From contig JAEYWB010000361.1 of assembly GCA_023429275.1 (NCBI GenBank), positions 1 through 5,826 of the forward strand: DNA of 5,826 nt, read 5' to 3'. Of this stretch, positions 4,496 to 5,826 are shown piece after piece (position 1 is the first letter of the stretch; each line of letters starts with the position of its first letter). This stretch comes from Planctomycetota bacterium (GTDB lineage: Bacteria; Planctomycetota; Planctomycetia; Planctomycetales; Planctomycetaceae). The translations under genes were made by a program, and so were the position numbers. The notes under the pieces are model-generated. The model searched no databases. It was not told where the DNA came from and saw nothing but the letters and a program-made list of their open reading frames with translations.

Positions 4496-5826
4496 CTACG
4501 CACGCCGACCGGAGATGGCGAGGTCGGCCAGCAGGAGCAGCAGCACCAGGAGGAGGAGCGGCTGGACGAGACGGCCGCGGGTTGCCTCCGTCCGCTCGGC
4601 TCCCGCCTGCGATGGCTCCCATCTGGAAGTGACGTCGAACTTCGCTCCCGGCAGGAGTTCTGCCTCGAGGGTCTCCCGGGTTGTCCGGACGAGCGACGAT
4701 TCGCGCGTGTCGGGGTTGACCGCGTACCGCTCCGCCGGCTGCGAAACGAGAGGGAACGAGAGCTGGTAGAAGCCGCTGACGGTTGTCCCGTCGAATGTCA
4801 CGCGCGGATCGCTCCCCTCGGTCGGGGCGAGGACCGTCCGTTCCGTCCCCGTTCCCGGCCGCGTCATGACCGGCTGCCCGGTCTGGAACGTGGCGGGCCA
4901 GCGGCGGCTGATCGGCTCGCCGACGAGATGGACCCGCTGCTCCGCCTGCCCGCCGATCGCGTACAGGACGGTCTCGTGGATCAGCGGCACGAAGCTCGGC
5001 CACACCACCCAGCTCCCCCAGCGATCGTTGAGGGCCGTCTGGATCTGCACGACCCGTCCGTTGCCGAACGGACGCTCGAGAAGGAGCGGCGCACCATTCG
5101 ACAGCTTGAGGACGGTCCGCGTTTCCGGCGGCAGTGGCGTCCGAACGGGGCGAAAGCGGAAGAGAGGCGTCGTGAGCAGCCCCGCGTCCGGGTTCCCCTC
5201 GAACGGCCGTGTGATCGGATGCCGCCCGTTCGGCTCACTGATCGAGAAGGGAAGGTCCTGGTCGGTCAGTGGAGGGCTGGCGTTCTCGAATCGTGCCGCC
5301 AGGAGTCCGCCATCCCGTCGACCCGGCTCTTGAGGTTCCGAGGAGATCGCGTCACCGGGACGTGCCGCGCTGCTGAACCGCAGGTCGTAGGCGTCCTGAT
5401 CGGCCCGTTCTCCCAGCGAGACCACGAGTCCCCCTCCGCCGCGGACGAATCCCTCCAGCCTGGTCGCCTCCTCGGCGGTGAGCGACCCGACATCGCACAG
5501 GATCACGCAGTCGTAGTCGTCGAGACGTTGCTCCCGGAGCCGGCTGAGGGGAATCGAGTTCGGGACGAACTGCAGCTGAAAAGTCGGAGGAGAAGAGGAG
5601 GTCCGATCGGGCGGAGCCAGCGCCAGCTCGACGAAGATGGAGTCGTCCAGTCGGGCATCGCCGCCATTGACGACGAGAACGCGGATCGACTTTCTCAGGG
5701 GAACGACCAGTCGCCGGGTGTTGTCGAGCGGAAGGGAATCGTCGTCGAGCCGGGCCTCCACGGCGGCGTCCGCACCGTTCTCCAGGGGGACGCGGACCGG
5801 CCGCGTCACGGTTCCTGCTGCCGGGA
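4496..5826 (-). CDS. BatA/VWA-type membrane protein, C-terminal part (5' end outside window)
   Basis: The frame is open to the right edge and ends at TAG 4498-4496, giving 442 visible residues. It resembles the C-terminal half of the large planctomycete proteins with an N-terminal BatA membrane segment and a von Willebrand A domain; those parts would lie beyond the window. Seen here are an Ig-like segment (VTRPVRVPLENG...DNTRRLVVP) and then a class I amidotransferase-like fold opening with IRVLVVNGGD and containing YDCVILCDVGSLT and FVRGGGGLVVSLGE. It continues with GNGRVVQIQTALNDRWGSW, a beta-rich region ending in FYQLSFPL, the AVNPDTRESSL motif, and one leucine-rich membrane helix (about 4517-4567) before a short basic tail SGRRA. 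No amidotransferase catalytic triad is evident. Such proteins usually sit with MoxR ATPase and DUF58 genes. Function is unproven; envelope stress or protein assembly is inferred. Confidence 0.82.
   Translation of the reverse strand, partial: PAAGTVTRPVRVPLENGADAAVEARLDDDSLPLDNTRRLVVPLRKSIRVLVVNGGDARLDDSIFVELALAPPDRTSSSPPTFQLQFVPNSIPLSRLREQRLDDYDCVILCDVGSLTAEEATRLEGFVRGGGGLVVSLGERADQDAYDLRFSSAARPGDAISSEPQEPGRRDGGLLAARFENASPPLTDQDLPFSISEPNGRHPITRPFEGNPDAGLLTTPLFRFRPVRTPLPPETRTVLKLSNGAPLLLERPFGNGRVVQIQTALNDRWGSWVVWPSFVPLIHETVLYAIGGQAEQRVHLVGEPISRRWPATFQTGQPVMTRPGTGTERTVLAPTEGSDPRVTFDGTTVSGFYQLSFPLVSQPAERYAVNPDTRESSLVRTTRETLEAELLPGAKFDVTSRWEPSQAGAERTEATRGRLVQPLLLLVLLLLLADLAISGRRA

Noticed and set aside
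4464..5333. Plus-strand and alternate-frame open frames over the BatA/VWA-type gene
   Set aside because: Arg/Ser/Pro-rich shadows; the long minus-strand frame has recognisable motifs and a C-terminal membrane helix.
5807..5809. GTG at 5809 as the start of the BatA/VWA-type gene
   Set aside because: The frame stays open to the window edge with in-family sequence (P-A-A-G-T before it), and the visible part begins in the middle of an Ig-like segment, so the gene is truncated by the window.
1..5826. CRISPR array, tRNA/rRNA genes, insertion sequences or att sites
   Set aside because: No direct-repeat and spacer pattern, no tRNA cloverleaf or rRNA-like stretch, no transposase or integrase, and no terminal inverted repeats bounding a gene were seen.

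Overview
The window is high-GC bacterial DNA, and its gene content fits a planctomycete. The signs are a long BatA/von Willebrand-type surface protein with an amidotransferase-like fold, an ExeA-type ATPase beside pilus-like genes, and a UbiA-like prenyltransferase beside a divergent shikimate dehydrogenase. This assignment rests on remembered family resemblance, not on a search.

Layout, left to right. (1) 2-286 (+) is the 3' end of a protein that may belong to a type IV pilus or type II secretion assembly platform. It converges across about 64 bp, holding two small hairpins, on a minus-strand pair. That pair is an ExeA/GspA-type AAA+ ATPase (351-1175) and, 20 bp upstream of it, a 150-residue single-pass membrane protein (1196-1648). 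(2) A 254-bp divergent spacer (1649-1902) separates this pair from queF (1903-2334, +), which encodes the NADPH-dependent preQ0 reductase of queuosine synthesis. The queF leader contains a bulged hairpin whose loop can also pair with the A-rich tail that follows it. (3) 2410-3276 and 3389-4249 (both -) are a UbiA-family prenyltransferase and a shikimate dehydrogenase (aroE), transcribed aroE first. (4) 4250-4495 is a structured spacer with a good sigma70-like promoter for aroE, a 19-bp inverted repeat with a smaller hairpin inside its loop, and an 18-bp perfect palindrome. (5) 4496-5826 (-) is the C-terminal 442 residues of a BatA/VWA-type membrane protein whose start lies beyond the window.

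How the genes connect. aroE and the prenyltransferase plausibly form one unit: shikimate leads to chorismate, and chorismate is the precursor of menaquinone, which a UbiA-type enzyme prenylates. The ATPase, its membrane neighbour and the converging pilus-like gene probably serve one envelope-spanning machine. queF stands alone. I see no mobile element, CRISPR array, tRNA or rRNA. No complete new system is evident. The items most worth a second look are the structured spacer upstream of aroE, the altered substrate pocket of AroE, and the folded queF leader.
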